Assembly (NCBI GenBank): GCA_949825065.1
Contig: OX463839.1
Location: 33,365,540-33,429,539, forward strand
Source of the DNA: Odontocerum albicorne
Lineage: Eukaryota > Arthropoda > Insecta > Trichoptera > Odontoceridae
Length of the DNA: 64,000 nucleotides
Reading direction: 5' to 3'
Below, in pieces: positions 30,886 through 42,271 of this stretch. The stretch's first letter is position 1, and every line of letters starts with the position of its first letter. Below the pieces are notes generated by a model, which saw only the letters and a program-made list of their open reading frames with translations, was not told the DNA's origin and did not search any database. A program made the position numbers and the translations under genes.

Positions 30886-31400
30886 TCATACATCTCGCCA
30901 TGCTTAATATTCTATTTTACATGCTTGCTTCTCACTTACTTTCTTTAAAAATCTAGTTCACTTGATTCAGTCACGTTTTCTAGCTCTTTTCGGTTTACTT
31001 AATCTATGTCCACCCTGCATTTCTGACTTTTATACCCGTTTAACCATTATTTTGTCATTCATTATTTTCACATAACCATACCATCTTAATGCTCTTTACT
31101 TCATAATTCTTAAAACGTCCATTTTAAGTATGCGTTCATTTCTGATAATGACATTTTGACTTCATTCGTGCATTGAGCTTCTACAAATTTCCCTTAGTGC
31201 GCGCGTCTCCATAGCATCAATTTTACTTTTATAATTCTTCTGCCAAGTCCTTGCTTCACTCCTACACACCAAGTCCTTGCTTCACTCCTACACACCAAGC
31301 CCTTGCTTCACTCCTACACACCAAGTGCTTGCTTCACTCCTACACACCAAGTCCTTGCTTCACTCCTACCACCAAGTCCTTGCTTCACTCCTACACACCA
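30886..31400 (-). pseudogene. LINE-beta reverse transcriptase C-terminal remnant with internal 26-bp repeat
   Basis: The minus strand reads VCRSEARTWQKNYKSKID then AMETRALRE, an LMYGSE.W..KK...+I.AMEMR-type block, then pieces of RSQNVIIRNER, LRWYGYV and SEMQGGHRLSKPKRA. Stops and frameshifts are frequent. At 31247-31400 the segment encoding VCRSEARTW is expanded as six ~26-bp units (CCTTGCTTCACTCCTACACA then CCAAGT on the plus strand). Confidence 0.78.
31247..31400. repeat. Tandem array, 26 bp x 6, inside a LINE remnant
   Basis: Units start at about 31247, 31273, 31299, 31325, 31351 and 31376; the fifth is one base short (CTACCACC for CTACACACC). The repeated sequence is coding sequence of the LINE, so expansion followed insertion. 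Confidence 0.92.
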
Positions 31401-32700
31401 AGGTGTGCACCAACACACAATTATTTTTCTCTTATCATAAAACTGTATTGATAATTTATGATTTTTATGAATTTCTTGTACTAGACAAAACTGATCACTC
31501 TTGGTGGGCGAACGTTAAAAATAACAATAAAAAGGAAAACTGATTTATTAGACTAAAATAAGATTGTTACATATTTATTGAGTTCAACTTGTTGATAAGC
31601 GTATTCCCTAAAGGCCCACACTTCATCACAAACTATTTCATTCGGTTATCAAGCTACGCTTTATTCATCAATATCGTTGTTACTCAGTTTGGATAATCAG
31701 TATGGAAATTACGCTTGCCCTGTCCAATTCACCCTAAGCATCTTAAAAGGTATCTCGAGTAAATTATTTTTATTTAAGTAATTTAGATTTGTGTTGGTAT
31801 ATTATTAGAAGTGTTTTTATTATTTTATATCATTAATTTTGTAGACACCATAACTTCCGTAGCTCTTTTCAGATTTCGATTTGAAAAATTGATTTTGTTA
31901 ATCCGAATTTGTTAATCCGATAGTCACCTTATTTGCCCACTTGTTTGAAGATGACGTCTGTTCAAAATAATTAAAAAATCTTTACTGGAGAAAAAAAGCT
32001 ATAACGTCCTAGATTACAGAAAAAGTGGAACATTCTGCATATACAATATATTAAAAAGTTATTCAACATGGACATTTATGTATACTCGTATAATGAGGCG
32101 ATACGAGTGAAATAAAATTATCGAATTATGCTATGTTGCCCTCTTCTCCTAACTATGCTTAAATACTTGTTCTAATAAGGCAGGCAATAATTTTACAGGG
32201 TTCTAAATATTTGCAAATATTATATTTAATTATTGTTATTATTATAACAGTATCTATTTATTGTATCTGTGTATCGATTTATGAGTAATAATTAGTTATT
32301 TATTACAATACGTCTTACTTATAACGAAATATGTGCAAAATAATGATGCAATTTGTTTGAGAGAAATGAAAGAGTACCTATGTTATTATAGGGTACCATA
32401 AAACGAGAAATATTATTTCCTTTATAACACAGGCGAAATCTACCTGATTCTTGCGGCTAGTGCATGGGTTTTTATGTATAACTTCACATTTATTAAAAAA
32501 TATCATACCTTAAATGTGCATCTGTCGTTAATAATATTTTTAACGTTCATTTTCATTAATACATTTGTTTTCAATTATTGTTATTCTCTCTTTTGTATAC
32601 AACAATTCCTTCCAACCAACAAGCATTTGACATAGGGTATAATAAAACTTTTTTTGCGAGTTACGTAATTTTTTTTTCAATGAATCAGTTTAAATAGCAA
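31401..32700. other. Spacer, nothing recognised
   Basis: AT-rich; octamer TACTCGTA at 32083. No gene or known repeat supported. Confidence 0.5.
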
Positions 32701-32914
32701 AATATTGTATTACATTTTCATTGTATACGGTAAATTCTGGCTGGCTTATGACCACGTGGAAATCTATTCCAACCAACCAGAAAAACGTTAAAGAGGCCTT
32801 AAATGAAAACCAGACTCGAATCCTCAATCGAACTCGCAATCGAACAGCAACAGCAATCGAACTCGCAAACTCCAGGTTGGGAAACAAGTGTCTTACCAAC
32901 TAAGCTATGGAGGC
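32701..32914 (-). repeat. SINE-A copy, full length with expanded B-box region
   Basis: Starts TTGTATTACATTTTCATTGT and ends GTCTTACCAACTAAGCTATG. Near the head the motif AATCGAACTCGCAA occurs twice with AATCGAACAGCAACAGC between (about 32820-32872), a small local duplication around the B box. Confidence 0.85.
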
Positions 32915-33439
32915 ATTTATAGTAAAATTTGATTTATTACCATACACATCAAGAGAAAAATACATTTCAATACTATAGCCGCAACGGTGATATACCTGTT
33001 ATGTTTAGTTAAAAATTGTTGCCTGGGAGTACGAGCATATACTCGTAGATTACCACAACAAAATATACAAATTAGGTTTTGTAGACTTCGATGTCATAAA
33101 TAAAATATTAGCGCTATCGAATCTTCAGTAACCAATACGTTTAAACTTAGACCATGTATTTAACTCTATGTATGGTAAATGTAGTGGAGATGAATATTTT
33201 ATTAAATCTCTTAACAAGAAAAATAAGATTCATCCGGCCCTGAAAATGGCGAAGTAGCGGCTGTCGAAATTAGGAATATTACAATTACGTTTTATATGTA
33301 TTTTATTGTGAAACACATTTATGGGTATCATTGAAAAGAGAATCAACATCCGTGACCTACATGTTAAGGCACCTATCTTCCATGTTAAGGCACCTATCTC
33401 CCAACCTGACGGTTTCGTTTCCTGCTGGCACCCAGATTT
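32915..33439. other. Spacer, nothing firm
   Basis: Mostly unassigned. A short direct duplication, TGTTAAGGCACCTATCT at about 33362 and 33380, is visible. Confidence 0.45.
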
Positions 33440-33720
33440 TTTCAAAGAATTACATACGTACCATCACGCCGTCTCCATATTGGGCTAGGCAGAAAGAAGA
33501 CAGCGTTAGACTGCCCTATCGCAACACACATCTTTCGCCTCTTCTACATTCATAAATCTTCTCATAAAGCTCCTGCGACTTCTCTCTTTTCTTTACATTT
33601 CCTTCTTTTAAAATATCATACACTTGATTCAAACATATTGTACTTTCCTTGCTCTTCCTTTACCACTCATATTTGCACTTCTAAAAGTTCTAATCTCTTT
33701 TACTTAAGGTTTGTTTAAAC
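33440..33720 (-). pseudogene. LINE-beta 3' remnant
   Basis: The minus strand carries GAGCTTTATGAGAAGATTTA and the family tail CTGTCTTCTTTCTGCCTAGC, then GAGACGGCGTGATGG. Upstream sequence is a decayed reverse transcriptase C-terminus. Confidence 0.65.
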
Positions 33721-33955
33721 ACATTTCTGGTTGATTGAAAGAGATTTCTACTTAGTAAAAACCCACTAGATTGTACTGTATACGGCGAAGTTGTAATACT
33801 AATCAACATTCTTGATAACTTTTAAAATCAACTTTATATTCAAGAAAAATAAAAAAATTAACATAACTTGAGTCGAAGACAATATTGTCTCCAAACCATA
33901 TTCTTCAATATGCCTCCAACACCAGTTCGGATGTGTTGATGGATGCAATACAAAT
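33721..33955 (+). repeat. SINE-A 3' end followed by SINE-B 3' end
   Basis: 33721-33805 has TTCTGGTTGATTGAAAGAGA and TTGTACTGTATACGGCGAAG (SINE-A body and tail). 33865-33955 has AAGACAATATTGTCTCCAAA and CAGTTCGGATGTGTTGATGG (SINE-B end). Confidence 0.6.
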
Positions 33956-34726
33956 CAACGAATTAATAAAACGACTATTGTATCATACGAGTATATGACC
34001 GTGCAATTATTCCGAGATTAAGCCTTAAGTACAATGTTCTTTCATGCCCGACATCACGAGTTTTTTCTTTTCATCTTTCCAAATCGGTCAGAACCCTTGT
34101 AACGTTGTCTGAATCTACCTAAGGTTATGCTTCATGTACCCGATGACTCTATCAAAGCCTGCCTGCATAGTGACCAAACCATGCTAGTCAACTGGGCCTG
34201 ATTGGACTGGGGTGTTTGTAAAATGGAATTTACGGGATGATGTTCAAATGTTCACATTGTTTCTGCATGTCTAGGATACTGCACTCACACCAGGTCTTGG
34301 ATTCGATACTGAATTGTCAAACCAGGATAATCGGTGTTGTTTTTTTAGAATCCAAGACTTGACTGTAAATTATAACTTGTTTACTAAAGATGTCATTCCC
34401 ATCATGGCTCTGGAAATTATTATTGAAATTGTATTTTGCTTGATGATTGTAATAACATACTGTATTATATTATGTATTATAGTGTCATCATCATTGCTGG
34501 ACTTCGTAGATAAGGATACCCTCGCCATTCCGACGTAAATTCAATTGGAAAGCGAAGCTGTGCCATGGAGTTTTTTGTTTGTTTATTTTTTCCTTTAAGT
34601 GAGTGTTCCGTTGCACACCAGCAAACTCACCGGCCACACTGCTATACTGGATCCGGCGGCACATTGAAGCGAGACGATCGGACCACATCGGTATGTTTTC
34701 TTTTTCTCTTTTTTGAAAGAATATAT
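33956..34726. other. Spacer, nothing recognised
   Basis: Short open frames on both strands overlap and show no family resemblance. Octamer TACGAGTA at 33986. Confidence 0.45.
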
Positions 34727-34842
34727 ATCATAGGCATCCTTATACCCTCGAATACTAGGCGGAAAAAATGCCTGTGCTATTCGAGGGGAGAAGTACAGCG
34801 CGGGGTTCGAAGTCTAGTGCGTTACCGCACAACCATGCACCT
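34727..34842 (-). repeat. SINE-C copy, abutting a SINE-A
   Basis: Matches 20625-20763 through CATAGGCATCCTTATACCCT, ACTAGGCGGAAAAAATGCCT and AGTGCGTTACCGCACAACCA; part of the head is deleted. It joins the 3' end of the next SINE-A without a spacer, so one probably landed in or beside the other. Confidence 0.72.
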
Positions 34843-35040
34843 CTTTCGTTGGATACAGTACAACCTGGTGGGCTTATTGCCATGTGTCAATCTCTTCCCG
34901 CCAATCAGAAAGTTATTAAAGAATCCTTAAGTGAAAACCAGACTGAAACCCTATTTAAAATACATTTGCTTCCAACTGGAATCGAAATGTAGCCCCTCAG
35001 TTGAAAGACGAGCGTCTTACTAACTAGGATACTGAGGTCA
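34843..35040 (-). repeat. SINE-A copy, full length
   Basis: TTTCGTTGGATACAGTACAA, CCTGGTGGGCTTATTGCCAT, CTTAAGTGAAAACCAGACTG and the inverted A box GCGTCTTACTAACTAGGATA with CTGAGGTCA at the head end. Confidence 0.87.
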
Positions 35041-35254
35041 TTCATCAGACTATAGCTTGTGACTTTATAACATCTAGCAAAATTTGATAGCCGTATTATT
35101 TCATATAAACGCGTATGATTTTAAACATACTAGCTCGCGTTTTAATTAGTAGTTTTTATGTTTTTCGTATTTTTTTTAACTCAAGTGCTTTAGTTGGCCA
35201 TCGCCAATAAAATTCATTGCAAGACTACGCGACTGGGTGTAAAGATGATGGTGT

Positions 35255-35343
35255 TTTAAAAATCTGGGTTCGTACGAGGATCAAACTCGCTACCCTGGAA
35301 TTGGATGACTGACATCTTACCAACTAGGCAACGGAGGTCGTCT
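35255..35343 (-). repeat. tRNA-like SINE head
   Basis: Inverted B box GATCAAACTCGCTACC and A box ATCTTACCAACTAGGCAACG then GAGGTC; no SINE-A body follows. Too diverged at the acceptor end to be a functional tRNA gene. Confidence 0.65.
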
Positions 35344-35599
35344 TATGAACACTAGCTTCTAAGTTTTAAAAGTTGACTTTATTAACTTTTTTTTACTATT
35401 AATTAGTGACATTGAATGCATTCTGCCGTACCGACATTTATCCAATATGTCTAATGTCATATTACGGTGACCGATAGTGACCTATGCGTTGGGTTGTAAT
35501 AGCGTTGCAGTGAAAATGATTTACGGATACACTTAACTCGGAAATTGCAACTGGCCCGTAATGGCGACAAGTGCTTGATAGTCTTGCGGAATGAAACGT

Positions 35600-36310
35600 T
35601 CGAGCCATTTTATTTGCTACTAAGTACTTTACCAGGGACTAGAAACATTAAATTCTTTAGTTTTTCTGCAGTTATTTCTTGAGAGAATTCCAAAACATGT
35701 AAATTTTATTGGTACCCAATAAATAAATAAAAAATAACAATTGAACAATTTTATTTGCTACTAAGTACTTTGCCAGGAACATTAAATTCTTCAGTTTTTC
35801 TACAGTTATTTCTTGAGAGAATTCCAAAATTTGTACATTTTATTGGTATCCAATAAATAAATAAATTACATTTGAACAATTTTATTTGCTTCTTGAATCT
35901 TCGAAAAGACTATAGTTTCACTTTGTGGTGACATTTTTTACATAAAAGGAAAAAATAAGTAAAATAAAAAACTTTTTTTAAAATTTTATTTTATATTTTT
36001 TTCTTAATTAAACCTGTGGGTGAACACAAAAAAATATAAAATAAGTTTTTTATTTTACTTAATTTTATTTGCTACTAAGTACTTAACAATGGAGTTGAAA
36101 CATTAAATCCTTTGGTTTTTCTACAGTTATTTCTTGACGGGATTCCAAAATGTGTAGATTTTATTGATATGTAATACATAAAAATAAATAAATATTTGAG
36201 CCAATTTATTTACCCTAAGTAATTGACCAGGGACTTGAAACATTAAATTATTATAGTTTATCAATAGTTAATTCTTGACGGAATTTCAAAATATTTATAT
36301 TACAATGTTA
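35600..36310. repeat. Tandem array, about 150 bp x 4, interrupted by an inverted repeat
   Basis: Units begin near 35600, 35740, 36055 and 36205 and share TTTATTTGCTACTAAGTACT, then GAAACATTAAAT, TTTCTACAGTTATTTCTTGA and AATTCCAAAA. Between the second and third units (35887-36054) lies unrelated sequence holding the inverted repeat described next. Confidence 0.85.
35956..36060. repeat. AT-rich inverted repeat within the 150-bp array
   Basis: Left arm AAGTAAAATAAAAAACTT, then TTATTTTATATTTTTTT; the right arm is its complement, AAAAAAATATAAAATAAG then TTTTTTATTTTACTT. The left arm has about 11 extra bases. The arms are about 33 bp, the spacer TCTTAATTAAACCTGTGGGTGAACAC-like. It may be a small foldback or MITE insertion that split the tandem array. 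Confidence 0.75.
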
Positions 36311-36438
36311 TAATTAAAATGTCCTTATATTGTAAATATTGAAGAAAAAATCAAAATGCTTTATCTATTTGAAAATATTCCTCAATCTTAACAATTTTAC
36401 AATTCTTAACCGTATCTATATTTTCTTTGAAATTTATA

Positions 36439-36994
36439 TAGGGTGTCTCAAAACAGTATATACACACTTTCATGCCGTGCCTTTTACCTGAACTTGATGC
36501 AGACATTTGTCGTAATTCGCATTCGTGATGAGTTTAGGGGTAAGGTGGACTCTTATTTTCAGGAAGATGGTGTACCTCCCCACTACCGTCGTGATGTGAG
36601 AGCCTATCTTGATGAAAATTTGCTAAATGTATTGAGTGTAGAGGTAGCATTAAATACATTACCAAACCTGACGCCAATGAACTTTTTTAATGAAGACTCA
36701 TCAAGAATAAAGTAAATGGCACAAAACCTACAACAGTTAATGAATTGAGAGCAACCATTGAAAGAGAATGCAGCCAAATAACAAAAAGTATGGTTCGTGA
36801 AGTTTCTGATTCCACGTTATCGTGCATGCCAGAAAAGTCATAATTAGAGCATTTGCGACAAATGAAAAAACAAATACTTGACTAATGAAAAAACATTTTT
36901 TTCTTTAATTTAAAGTTTTAATATTAGGTATAGCTTAATAAATGCTGAATTTTCAATCACTTGCAATGTGTATATATTTTTTTGAGACACCCTG
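36439..36994 (+). mobile_element. Short Tc1/mariner-like element with TA target duplication
   Basis: Inverted ends AGGGTGTCTCAAAACAG (from 36440) and, on the minus strand, AGGGTGTCTCAAAAAAA (from 36993), flanked by TA at 36437-36438 and 36995-36996. At 556 bp only the end of a transposase gene is left, so it is non-autonomous. Confidence 0.85.
36527..36843 (+). pseudogene. Tc1/mariner-superfamily transposase C-terminal remnant, frameshifted
   Basis: The frame reads FQEDGVPPHYRRDVRAYLDE (second catalytic Asp in the QEDG.PPHY motif), then TLPNLTPMNFF, where the usual Asp and Gly-rich context of SPDLTPMDFFLWG has mutated. After a +1 shift near 36712 it continues NGTKPTTVNELRATIERECS to a stop at 36841. 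Third-acid motif loss and the shift make it dead. Confidence 0.82.
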
Positions 36995-37069
36995 TATTTT
37001 ATTTGAGTAAAGTATGGTAAGATCAAATCAATGATATTCTGAAAAAAATAAAATGTTAAATAATTGAGA

Positions 37070-37190
37070 AATAACAGGAGCTCTATGAAAATAAGTATAC
37101 GAGTATGTGTATGATTGGAAGGCTAAAGGTGTGTGTTACAATCAAAGCGTCTGTTACTCTGTCCTTTCTACTTACCGAAACGTTGTAAAT
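37070..37190 (+). repeat. LINE-beta 3' tail
   Basis: AGGAGCTCTATGAAAATAAG, then TTACTCTGTCCTTTCTACTT, then ACCG. Compared with the copy at 14320 it has extra bases CGAGTA after GTATA; see findings. Confidence 0.62.
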
Positions 37191-37329
37191 ATTGTAAGCG
37201 TATATACGAGTACATTTGAATTCATTGAAGTATATGCGGAATATTCATTGAAGTATCATATGTAAAATAGTTGATGTCATGAGTTACGACTAGTATATGC
37301 CATGGCACATTGTATTGTTTGTAGTATTT

Positions 37330-37515
37330 AATTTCCGGCAAATATTGTAAAATCAGACAGGATTGTTGTGTCATGTCAATTTCTTCCAAACAACCAGAAA
37401 GTTGTTAAAAAGCATTATGCAAAAAAAGAGACCAGTGTTTTTTTCTGGGTTCCATCGAACCCGAAACTCTCGGGCTGGAAGCCATGGGTTATATCAACTA
37501 GGCCACGGAAGTCAT
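37330..37515 (-). repeat. SINE-A copy, full length
   Basis: Body CAATTTCTTCCAAACAACCA then GAAAGTTGTTAAAAAGC. The head is well kept: CATCGAACCCGAAACTCTCG, GGCTGGAAGCCATGGG and AACTAGGCCACGGAAGTCAT. Confidence 0.85.
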
Positions 37516-39395
37516 GTAATTAAGAACAGAGCACTACAATAATTTTAAAGACAAAAATAATCGCGATGTTCAATATGTTATGTGAATAATTTGTATTCTT
37601 AAGTATCTCGCATTTGTTTCGCAATTTCGTAAGTCAATTTCGCATTTGTTTTGCAAATATAGTATATGCCCAATTGGAAGCTTTTAATGAAATGCGTCAA
37701 TTTAAAGGAAGCAAATCAATATTATAAATTTAATTTGAGATTAATTTGAGTGTCATGGACATTAATATCTATAATACAGGTGGATTTAAAAAAAAGTATG
37801 TTTTTAAATTTAAAACAGTTGATCACACTGGCCGTAACATATAATAAGTTAATATTGATACCATGTCAAAAGTATTTTAATATATTATTTATCTTTTTTT
37901 AAAGGTTAAAATTTTATTTTAAAGTCAGTGAAATCATTGTAAATTTAGTTTTGATGAAGTCATGCGATATAAATTTTAGTGCTATTTTTCTTCTTCACAA
38001 TGTCATCTCATATCGAAGGTTATTATAGATATTTTCATTTTGGAAACTGCAGCTCTGAACAAGGGTATCGTCATTTTTCCGTACTATTCGCAAAGGTGAA
38101 ATTATTCTTCTGCAAGGTTTGTCTACTTTCTATATTTTCTTTCATTATCAGTTGATAGATCTTTCATTTTCATGATATGGCCGTCTCATGATATGGCCGG
38201 TGTTGTTAAAGCTACTTTGAAAAAGTAGTACTATTACAGCTAACTCGAGTATTGTAAGTAAAAACAGTAACGGCGTTATTTTATAGCCACTTTTAGGACT
38301 AAGCACGCTAATTGACAACACTGGATAGTGACTAATTTATTCAAGGATTTTTATGGTGAAATGCATTGCAAGTTTAATCAACCTGTATTTTTATTTCACA
38401 GCTAAAAGCACAGTTTTTGCTGGATACCAGCTTTGATTATATTGTTCGTGTGTTATTTTATGCATCAGTGCCTGGTCTTCAATTAAAATTTTTGTGGTAA
38501 TCTTGAATTAAGTTAATCAATATTTATTTTCGTACTCGTTATTTTAATAAATTTCCACATAATAATAATCTCACCAAGTTGTGTTGTATACAATGAAAAT
38601 GTAATACAGTACATTATGTATTTTACATTTATTTTAATTTCGATTAAAAGTTACACCGATAATTCAAATAAAACATTGAATCACTAAAAATCCCTCCTGA
38701 CTATTCGAGGTCATATAAATTAGAGAAACAGCAAGCTAATCTCGTTGTGCAGTCCAAGTATCCCATTAAATTATGTCATAAAATGTTTAATGCACTAAAC
38801 GGACTGAGCTCAAATGATAGGAGTATTAATTCGATATAACTACTTATACTAGGTTAAAACGGTACAAAGATTAAGGCCATTGAGGTTGTGGTATTGTGAT
38901 TTTTATCGATGTTTTTGTGAATTTGTAGAGGTAACAAACGAAATTATTATAATTGTTTTATTTCCGGCATTCCTGCTGCACCTTGCTAGGCAACCTTCAG
39001 TTAATTTCTATCAGGTATCTATCTATACAATGAAATAATTCTTTACTTTGGGCACAAATGCTTGATGACGTTTAGCATGATTAATCATTATAATAAAAGT
39101 GCGTAAATGACGCATTGAAACGCAAATGATTGTAGTTTATCATACTTAACGCCATTTTAGTAAATTCAAATGATTGTTATAACTTATGAGCAACATCTTT
39201 CTTTAAAGTATGTTGAGATGCTTAAAAAACAAATATAACTAAAGTAATTAAGTAGGGGCAAGAAATGTTTTATTATTTATTAAAATAATGGGTGATGAGA
39301 GATTTTGTTTTGAAGTAATACAAATATAAAATAGTAAAAGCTGATTTGAAAATTAGCCAGTTGTTAATAGTATAATAATTAACTCATTTTAGTCA
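37516..39395. other. Spacer, mostly unassigned
   Basis: AT-rich, no gene seen. A SINE-A 3' tail scrap, TGTGTTGTATACAATGAAAA, lies at about 38580-38615. A small direct repeat, CATGATATGGCCG, occurs at about 38173 and 38188. Confidence 0.5.
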
Positions 39396-39777
39396 ATAAA
39401 ATAGACAAAACGTCGGCGACCGTGGTCTGATGATTAACATTTACACTAAATAAAATAGACAAAACGTCGGCGACCGTGGTCTGATGATTAACATTTACAC
39501 TAAATAAAATAGACAAAACGTCGGCGACCGTGGTCTGATGATTAACATTTACACTAAATAAAATAGACAAAACGTCGGCGACCGTGGTCTGATGATTAAC
39601 ATTTACACTAAATAAAATAGACAAAACGTCGGCGACCGTGGTCTGATGATTAACATTTACACTAAATAAAATAGACAAAACGTCGGCGACCGTGGTCTGA
39701 TGATTAACATTTACACTAAATAAAATAGACAAAACGTCGACGACCGTGGTCTGATGATTAACATTTACACTAAATAA
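39396..39777. repeat. Minisatellite, 54 bp x 7, built from a SINE-head segment
   Basis: Units of 54 bp start at GACAAAACG positions 39404, 39458, 39512, 39566, 39620, 39674 and 39728. Each contains GGCGACCGTGGTCTGATGAT then TAACATTTACACTAA, which resembles the SINE-A head (GACCTCCGTGGCCTAGTTGG then TAAGAC) including its A box. Just after the last unit comes GCGGGTGCTCCAGATTCGAT, the B-box half of the same head. Units are almost identical; only the last differs (GTCGACGAC). Length divisible by three gives a spurious 117-codon frame on the minus strand. Confidence 0.93.
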
Positions 39778-39810
39778 GCGGGTGCTCCAGATTCGATTGC
39801 TGGCAGATTC

Positions 39811-41520
39811 GCTTCTGAACCAGTTTTGCTCGTTAACATCTAAATTTATGTTTTTTTTCTGTAGACAAAGTAAACCTGTCGATTATCTTAATCTCTTTGT
39901 CATCGCAACTTGGCTATATGAATTGTATTTATGGAGTAATTAGTAGTTAAACCCAGGAATATTTTATATATTGTACAAGCAATGTTTTATAACATAACAG
40001 TTTCATAACAATTCAGAGAGGTTATAGAAAAAAACTTTAGTTAATCTTTACGTTTTAAGTATAGGCTGGTCTCAGATCGGATATTTCTTGACATTAATCC
40101 CCTCCCAAGACAGAATTTAATTTCACTAGAAACTTTTGCAAACAAATAATATGAATAATTCTCACTTTATTAAAAATGTTTTCTAAGTATTTTCATATCG
40201 TTATGAGTTATGAAGAAGCTTAGCCGTATTTATTGAATTCAAAGAATTGTTTTTCGCTGCAAAAAAATTGCTTAGTGATGAATCACCAATAATTACGCTG
40301 AAATCATTAAACCTGTATTGAACTCATGTTTCCAACTCGTGAAAATACAACCTACAAAAAGCGTGTTCAGTACTCAGATGGCTTACACTCTAGTTACACT
40401 TAGAATTGATATATAGTATGTTGCCGTTACATAAAGCGGAATAAACAGTGTTTGATAAAACAAATTACAATGGATTCATTGTAGTTTTTCTACGATTTTC
40501 TTATCAAATATGTCTTTCTAAACATATTAAATAGGAGAAATATCTCATCTGGTGGATTTATTTCTATACTCGTTGAACTTTTATATCACGAATTTATATT
40601 GTTTTTAGTTAGCAAATTTTCATGAATTCTAAGTGATATATAAATTTGCGAAATGAACGGCATATTCAATGTATTGATCTACTTCAAACTTCAATTATTT
40701 TGTTCGGGTTTGATTTGTCCGAAATCTGTACTTATTAAAAGTGGTATTTAGTTTACACACGATTTACCTCCAATAAACGCATTAACATCATCCATCTATA
40801 AAATCGTTGAAAATCCTTGATCGCTAGGCATTGACTTTCGTTTACACCATTATTCAAGGAGAAGACTTTCATTATTGTTTTATTCAATACCCAACAAAAA
40901 AATATGCACTAATCACAGTGGTGAAGCAAAAAAACAGGGATAATATTGTTATGAAAAGCGCTAACCCAGTTTATGGTGAAAATGAGTAAATACTATTTTC
41001 TCAATTGACATTAGTTTTCCATATATAGAAAATAAAAACTGCGCTACGTTTTTAGTTTTAATTATACGGGTCAAAACTATTGTATCTCAAAATATTTACT
41101 AATGGGGTTGTAAATTTCCCGCCATGAAATAAATACATATGTTTTCCAAAATGCAAATTGAATTTACAGAAATTCTTACAAAACTTTTCAGTCAAGTCAC
41201 TATTATATTTTTTTATACACATCGTTTTGCGTGATACATCTTGCTATGCTGCATATTTGTCCAACCAACCAGCCTTGGTTCGATTTGTTGATTTGAATTC
41301 ATTACAAAATGATGGTTGAACTTAATTTGAATATGACAAAATAACGAATATCAACATATAGAACTACCCCTTTAATTAATAAAGGAAAGGAAAAAATATA
41401 GGGATAAGAATCATCGGTTAATACGGATAAAGGGTTATTTTGAGAGATACAATTTTTCAATTATCTCTTGAAGGTTAAAAATTTGAACTTGGTTGATCTA
41501 CAATATTTAGCGCTTTGTAT
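39811..41520. other. Spacer, mostly unassigned
   Basis: AT-rich with no gene. 40442-40472 is an exact 31-bp copy of half of the palindrome at 47807-47863. 41250-41450 resembles the start of repeat R1. Confidence 0.5.
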
Positions 41521-41529
41521 TATCATAAA

Positions 41530-41660
41530 GACAAATTTCATGGCTGTTAACTTCCATCCGAGGGTTTCGAGTTCAATTTCTGATGGCACAATTTTTTTTC
41601 CTTATTTGGTAAAAGAGGTCATCTGGTAATACTATTCAGACGCGCTAGACGTGTGTTGTT
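41530..41660 (+). repeat. SINE-B head and start of body, decayed
   Basis: GGCTGTTAACTTCCATCCGA, then GGTTTCGAGTTCAATTTCTG (B box) and TTGGTAAAAGAGGTCATC. The 3' part is lost near the hAT MITE that follows. Confidence 0.5.
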
Positions 41661-41683
41661 ACCTCTTTTTGAATGGGTTAGTA

Positions 41684-41978
41684 CAGGGGTCTCCAAACTT
41701 TTTAGCCTAAGGGCCACACTGACTCCTCCATTAAGTCCCAAGGGCCAAGACCTAGCTAGCTCATCATACCAACATACTGCAGTTTTGAATTTCACGCAAA
41801 TTTTCGTATTGGGACTAGCCGGCGAGTGATATATCTACTTTATATGATTTACTTACATTGTAATAAAAATAAACTATGACGGGCCGGATACCGGGCATAT
41901 CCGACCCACTACCGCGGGGCGGATTGGTGGTGCTCCCGGACCGGTGTTGACCCGCGGGCCGTAGTTTGGAGACCCCTG
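41684..41978. mobile_element. hAT-type MITE (295 bp)
   Basis: Starts CAGGGGTCTCCAAACTTTTT at 41684 and ends with the inverted form, GTTTGGAGACCCCTG, at 41978. Subterminal AAGGGCC on the left and GGGCC on the right are also inverted. The 8-bp flanks (GGTTAGTA and GGTTTCGT) agree only in the first four bases, so the duplication is eroded or uncertain. GC-rich internal part, no open frame. Confidence 0.8.
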
Positions 41979-41993
41979 GGTTTCGTCTAAATT

Positions 41994-42212
41994 TCCATTT
42001 CCAATATTGAAATCTACCTTCATCTAAATTTTCATATAAACCTTCAACTCAAACTCCACCATAATTCTCATATGAACCCTCAAATAAACCTCTATTTAAT
42101 TTTTCATATAAATCCTCGAATCCACTTCCACCTCAATTATCATCTGAATCTTCCATTCCCCCTTCCCCTAAATTTTCGTGTGAACCCTTAAATCCACATT
42201 CACCTAAATGTT
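41994..42212. repeat. Diverged minisatellite, 36 bp x ~6
   Basis: Five full units start at 42033, 42069, 42105, 42141 and 42177 with the pattern CATATGAACCCTCAAATCCA then CCTNCACCTAAATTTT, after a partial unit from 41994. One plus-strand frame reads as a 12-residue period (SYEPSNKPLFNF, SYKSSNPLPPQL, SSESSIPPSPKF, SCEPLNPHSPKC). Divergence between units and lack of a start or splice context leave it open whether this was ever coding. Confidence 0.85.
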
Positions 42213-42271
42213 CATTCTAAAAATAACTATACAGTAGTACTCATGCAAATCACGTTGAAGATGGTGATTGT

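Noticed and set aside
39379..39732. 117-codon minus-strand frame over the 54-bp array
   Set aside because: Same artefact: unit length divisible by three.
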